Shown piece after piece: positions 59,993 through 64,000 of a DNA stretch of 64,000 nt (the first letter of the stretch is position 1; every line of letters begins with the position of its first letter). The translations under genes were made by a program, and so were the position numbers. The notes beneath the pieces were generated by a model. The model searched no databases and was not told the origin of the DNA. It saw only the letters and a list, made by a program, of their open reading frames with translations. The DNA comes from Ascaphus truei (taxonomy: Eukaryota; Chordata; Amphibia; Anura; Ascaphidae): the NCBI GenBank assembly GCA_036426205.1, contig CM071568.1, positions 229,806,148 through 229,870,147 of the forward strand, written 5' to 3'.

Positions 59993-60510
59993 CCTGGAAC
60001 GATATCCCAGGGGTAAATGCCTCCAACATACTGCTTTAATGCTTTAATAGCTCTAGGCGCGTTCTCCTTGGATGAAGTGTAGAGGACAGGGAGACAATAG
60101 AATCATACCAAAGTAAGGGATAACTAAATTCGGTAGAGAGAAAAGGACAAGCAAGGGCCAAGATATATCAGAAGAGATCAAGAAGCCAACGCTACGACAC
60201 ACAGATCCGGGAGATCTTCCGGACAGAAGTCTTCAAAACCCAAGAAGACCAGAAGTTAGCGAGAAACCGTAGCCTCTAAGATGAGCCCAGCTGAGTTGAA
60301 ATCGTTCTGTGGCATCCCCCCCCCCAACCTCCCTCCTCCCCCCTGATGTAGTATGTCTGTGCGTCTTGTTGGTCTGTATGTAACCCCAGTTTGTCTTATG
60401 TGAGTCTACTTATAATATGAGTTGTTGTGGGTACTTTTGTATAAGACAATGGGTTGGGAGATAATGTGATTATTGTACCATGCACTCAATAAAAACTTTT
60501 TTGGTTGAAA

Positions 60511-60525
60511 AAATATTCATGGTGG
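60511..60525 (+). other. L1 target-site duplication, right
   Basis: AAATATTCATGGTGG right after the copy 2 A-tail, identical to 45781-45795 and 53772-53786. The next bases (TGGCAGAGAATTTAAG) are the real 3' flank. Confidence 0.85.
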
Positions 60526-60670
60526 TGGCAGAGAATTTAAGTTTATTGTGATGGTTTTGGGGGAGATATTGCTCATTTTAGGGAGCCTGTGGGCAAATAC
60601 GTGAGTCAGCTAGATATCTAGTTGTATTAACCCTTGTTACAGTACATACACAAGTCATGTACTGTATGTA

Positions 60671-62192
60671 TGTATTGTATGTCTTTATTTATATAGCGCC
60701 ATAAATGTACATAGCGCTTCACAGTATTGATACATGTTGTAATCATATAAATAACAGATAATATAAATAACAGGCCATCGGAATAAGTGCTTCAGACATA
60801 AAAGTAACATTAAGGAAGAGGAGTCCCTGCTCCGAGGAGCTTACAATCTAATTGGTAGGTAGGGGAACATATAGAGACAGTAGGAGGGAATTCTAGTAAG
60901 TGTGTCTGCAGGGGGCCAAGTTTTATGTATCATGTGTCCAGGATTATCCACAGTGCTATTCATATGCTTCTTTAAGCAAATGTGTCTCAAGGTGGGTCTT
61001 AAAGGTAAATAGAGAGGGTGCTAGTCAGGTATTGAGGGGAAGGGCATTCCAGAGGTGCGGGGCAGTCAGTGAGAAACGTTTAAGGCGGGAGAGGGCTTTA
61101 GTGTGAATTGAGTGTGAGATGCAGGATTTGATCGGAAGCCAGGCGAGGGATTTCAGGAGGGGAGACGCGGAGACAGATTTAGGAAAGAGTAGAATGATTC
61201 TGGCAGCAGCGTTTAGGATAGATTGTAGGGGAGACAGGTGAGAGGCAGGAAGGCCGGACAGCACGAGGTTGCAGTAATCGAGACGGGAGAGAATGAGGGC
61301 CTGAGTCAGAGTTTTAGCAGTCGAGTAACAGAGGAAAGGGCGTATCTTTGTGATATTGCGGAGGAAAAAGCGACAAGTTTTGACAATGTGAGAGGAGAAT
61401 GTGAGAGAGGAATCGAGTGTGACCCCTAGGCAGCGTGCTTGGGCTACTGGGTGAATGATCGTATTTCCAACAGTAATGTGGAAGGAGGAAGTAGGGCCAG
61501 GTTTGGGAGGAAGTATAAGGAGCTCTGTTTTTGCCATGTTAAGTTTCAGTCGGCGGATGGCCATCCAGGATGATATTCAGGAGAGACATTCAGAAACTTT
61601 GGTCTGTATAGCAGGTGTAAGGTCAGTGGTTGAAAGGTAAATTTGTGTGTCGTCAGCATAGAGGTGATATTTAAACCCAAAAGATGTCACCTAGAGAGAG
61701 AGTGTAAAGAGAGAAGAGAAGGGGTCCCAGGACAGAGCCCTGGGGTACCCCCACAGAGAGATCGATAGAGGAGGAGGAGGTGTTAGCAAAAGAGACACTG
61801 AAAGTACGATGGGAGATGTAAGAGGAGATCCAGGATAGAGCTTTGTTACGAATACTAAGAGTATGGAGAATGTGGAGGAGAAGAGGGTGGTCCACGGTGT
61901 CAAATGCTGCAGATAGGTCGAGTAATATGAGCAGAGTGTAATGACCTCTGTCTTTGGCAGCATGGAGGTCATCGGTTATTTTAGTGAGGGCTGTTTCAGT
62001 AGAGTGAGCAGTGCGGAAGCCAGATTGTAGAGAGTCTAGGAGAGAATGGGTGTTGAGAAAATGGAGCAAGCGAGAGAAAACAAGACGTTCAAGGAGTTTG
62101 GAGGCAAAAGGCAGGAGGGAAACAGGTCGATAGTTAGAAGGACAGGTAGGGTCAAGCTTGCTGTTTTTCAGTAATGGTATAACGGTTGCATG
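60671..62192 (-). mobile_element. CR1/L2/Rex1-type LINE fragment A
   Basis: On the minus strand, 3' end at 60671 (TATAGCGCCATAAATGTACA complement plus GTATTGTATG tail) and 5' truncation at 62192 in the RT. The family matches 32829-33425 and fragment B. Both 3' UTRs carry CTTACAATCTAATTGGTAGG (plus-strand reading). Confidence 0.85.
61025..62192 (-). pseudogene. CR1/L2/Rex1-type reverse transcriptase, central and C-terminal part
   Basis: From the 62192 end: [20 protein letters not shown], then [18 protein letters not shown]; then 62069-61671 with [17 protein letters not shown], the catalytic-region [17 protein letters not shown] and [16 protein letters not shown]; then a break at about 61670-61564, which should hold the YADD block. 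The last frame, 61564-61025, holds LDYCNLVLSGLPASHLSPLQ and RLKRFSLTAPHLWNALP. These blocks identify a Jockey-superfamily (CR1/L2/Rex1) RT. I cannot choose between the three clades by eye. It is non-functional because of 5' truncation and at least one frame break. Confidence 0.85.
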
Positions 62193-63312
62193 CTTTATGT
62201 ATGTCTTTATTTATATAGCACCATTAATATACATAGTGCTTCACAGTAGTAATACACATATAAATAACAAATAATACAAATAACAGATCATGGGAATAAG
62301 TGCTTCAGACATAAATGTAACATTGTGGAAGAGGAGTCCCTGCTCGGAAGAGCTTACAATCTAATTGGTAGGACTTACAGAGACAGTAGGAGGGCATTCT
62401 GGTAAGTGCATCTGCAAGGGGCCAAGCTTTATGTATTGTGTATAGTATTAGCCACAGTGCTACTCATATGCTTCTTTAAGCAAGTGTGTCCTAATGGGGG
62501 TCTTAAAGGTGGATAGAGAGGGTGCTAGTCGGGTATTGAGGGGAAGGTCATTCCGGAGGTGTGGGACAGTCAGTGAGAAAGGTTAAAGGTGGGAGGGGGC
62601 TTCAGATACAAAGGGGGTAGAGAGAAGACATCCTTGAGCAGAACGCAAGAGTCGGGATGGTACATAGAGAGAAATTAGGGCTGAGATGTAACAAGGGGCA
62701 GAAGAATGTAAAGATTTAAAAGTGAGGAGGAGAATTGAGTGCATGATTTGATGTGAAACCAGGAGAGTGATTTCAGCAGGGGTGACCCTGAGACAGATTT
62801 AGGAAAGCGTAGAGTGATTCTGGCAGCAGCGTTAAGGATAGATTGTAGGGGAGACAGGTGAGGTTACAGTAATCGAGACGGGAGAGAATGAGGGCCCGAG
62901 TCAAAGTTTTAGCAGTCGAGTAACAGAGGAAAAGGCATATCTTTGTAATATTGCAGAGGAAAAAGCAACAGGTTTTAGATACGTTTTGAATGTGAAGGGA
63001 GAATGTGAGAGAGGAATCGAGTATAACTCCTAGGCAGCGTCCCCTAGACAGGAGGGAGACTGGTCAATAGTTAGAAAGACAGATGGGGTCAAGCTTGCTG
63101 TTTTTGAGTAATGGTATAACTGTGTCATGTTTGAATGAGGAGGGAAAGGTACCAGAGTAGAGGGAGGAGTTAAAAATGTGATTAAGCGTAGCGATTATAG
63201 TAGGAGCAAGAGGTTTTAAGAGATGGGAGGGAATGGGGTCAAGAGGGAAGGTGGTAGAGGGAGAAGGGGAGATCAGAAGTGACACATACTCATAGATGTG
63301 CATGCAGAGCAA
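62193..63312 (-). mobile_element. CR1/L2/Rex1-type LINE fragment B, internally deleted
   Basis: It starts with its own 3' UTR directly against the 5' edge of fragment A. The RT C-terminal region runs to about 63045, then jumps to the early RT region (63050-63312, frame 63064-63312: DPIPSHLLKPLAPTIIATLN, then [13 protein letters not shown]). About 0.7 kb of RT present in A (from about 61430 to 62110) is missing in B. Confidence 0.8.
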
Positions 63313-64000
63313 TCACCCTGACTTCTGGGAGAGGCGGCATCAGCAAAACTCTGCATCCTCACGTGTCTCTAGACATGATGTTCCTGCTTCGGGTCATTAT
63401 AGAAGAGAGACCACCACCACTCTTAATGGTCTCCCACTCCTTCCCAATAGATACCTGGCCCAGGTTAGCTCCACAGCTCACCCTTCTGTGAGATGTCTCT
63501 GTTGCTGCTCTACACATCTCCCTTTCTGTGGGATCTCCTCCATCTCTCCCACATCCACCACCACCCCAAAACCAATGGGGACAGAAAGTGAAAGTGAGAC
63601 GTAGTAGACTTCAGAGTGGGAAAGGGTCCAGTGCCACAGAAAGTGCATTGTATCCCTTCATGTGGTATTCTGTGAGAGTGCAATGTGTGTACTGTGGGCA
63701 CATTGTAATTAGGTGTGAGTTAGTTGATGAGATGATGACATGAACCATCAACAAGTATTTAAGGCTATACAATTCACAGGAATTCCACTGTTTGGACTGG
63801 TCATGCTAAGTGCACTGATGGCTCAGTCCCAATTCAATTACTCTGGTCTACTTTTTACTACTCCCACTCTTTAACCTCGTCCTTTGCTGTCAGGGTTTGT
63901 CTCTATACAGAGCACGGAATTATTTGACAATCATCATGGCAAAGATGTGTACTAGCTACTGCACTTGCTGCAACTTGCCCAATTTTTGCCCAATTTTTGC
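63313..64000. other. spacer at window end
   Basis: No recognised feature. Short overlapping frames (70-102 codons, 63279-63743) on both strands lack motifs. Confidence 0.45.

Larger units (their letters stand above)
52747..60507 (+). repeat. 7.8-kb duplicated segment, copy 2 (indel-rich)
   Basis: Repeats 44749-52555 with frequent one-base indels in flank, ORFs and UTR alike. After its A-tail come the right target duplication and new flank. Confidence 0.9.
53787..60510 (+). mobile_element. L1 copy 2
   Basis: Same element as 45796-52560, bounded on both sides by AAATATTCATGGTGG (53772-53786 and 60511-60525). It is therefore the copy with a complete target-site duplication. Confidence 0.9.

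Noticed and set aside
63279..63743. overlapping frames of 70-102 codons at the window end
   Set aside because: They occur on both strands with no motif and no codon pattern. Likely chance.

Overview
The window looks like eukaryotic, repeat-dominated intergenic DNA, most probably from an anuran amphibian. The base for this is AT-rich, intron-like spacer, (GT)n microsatellites, hairpin MITEs, an L1-type LINE, CR1/L2/Rex1-type LINE fragments and a Ty3/gypsy relic on a vertebrate-style background. The frog assignment is inference from repeat style, and the species cannot be told. I found no host protein-coding exon, tRNA, rRNA, CRISPR array or prokaryotic operon.

Layout. 1-2.9 kb: a 1.16 kb fold-back (inverted-repeat) element with a possible 10-bp target duplication. 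2.9-4.8 kb: an unrecognised, repeat-borne Gag-like coding region with frame breaks. 4.8-7.7 kb: spacer with one AATAAA. 7.7-9.9 kb: a minus-strand Ty3/gypsy remnant (LTR, PPT, integrase tail, start of RT) with most of pol deleted. 10-18.4 kb: spacer with a 3'-LINE-like repeat, a large palindrome, a (GT)n block, a CCAAT-bearing palindrome, two nested TIR elements, a hAT-like palindromic MITE and a truncated LINE. 18.4-33.0 kb repeats 4.06-18.4 kb head to tail but is peppered with one-base indels. 33.0-35.9 kb: LINE 3' end, short perfect palindromes, a 442-bp diverged tandem pair and a purine-only tract. 35.8-40.8 kb: three tandem ~1 kb GT-rich units, split by a ~1.95 kb insertion. 41-44.7 kb: AT-rich spacer with a TTAA MITE and a second hAT-like MITE. 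44.7-52.6 kb: a nearly full-length L1 (ORF1, ORF2) with flank. 52.7-60.5 kb: the same flank plus L1 again, with indel noise. 60.7-63.3 kb: two minus-strand CR1/L2/Rex1-type LINE fragments. 63.3-64 kb: nothing recognised.

The two large duplications are the main result. In both, the second copy differs from the first mainly by scattered single-base insertions and deletions in coding and non-coding parts alike. The L1 target-site duplication closes only after the second copy, and both L1 copies carry the same ORF2 frame break. This fits one locus represented twice (unpolished long-read sequence not collapsed with its contig) better than two biological events, although a real tandem duplication is not excluded. 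I do not see a new enzymatic or defence system here. The most interesting biological leads are the Gag-like unknown, the L1 inter-ORF spacer with promoter-like features, a hairpin stem showing a compensatory change, and a short motif shared by two unrelated repeats.
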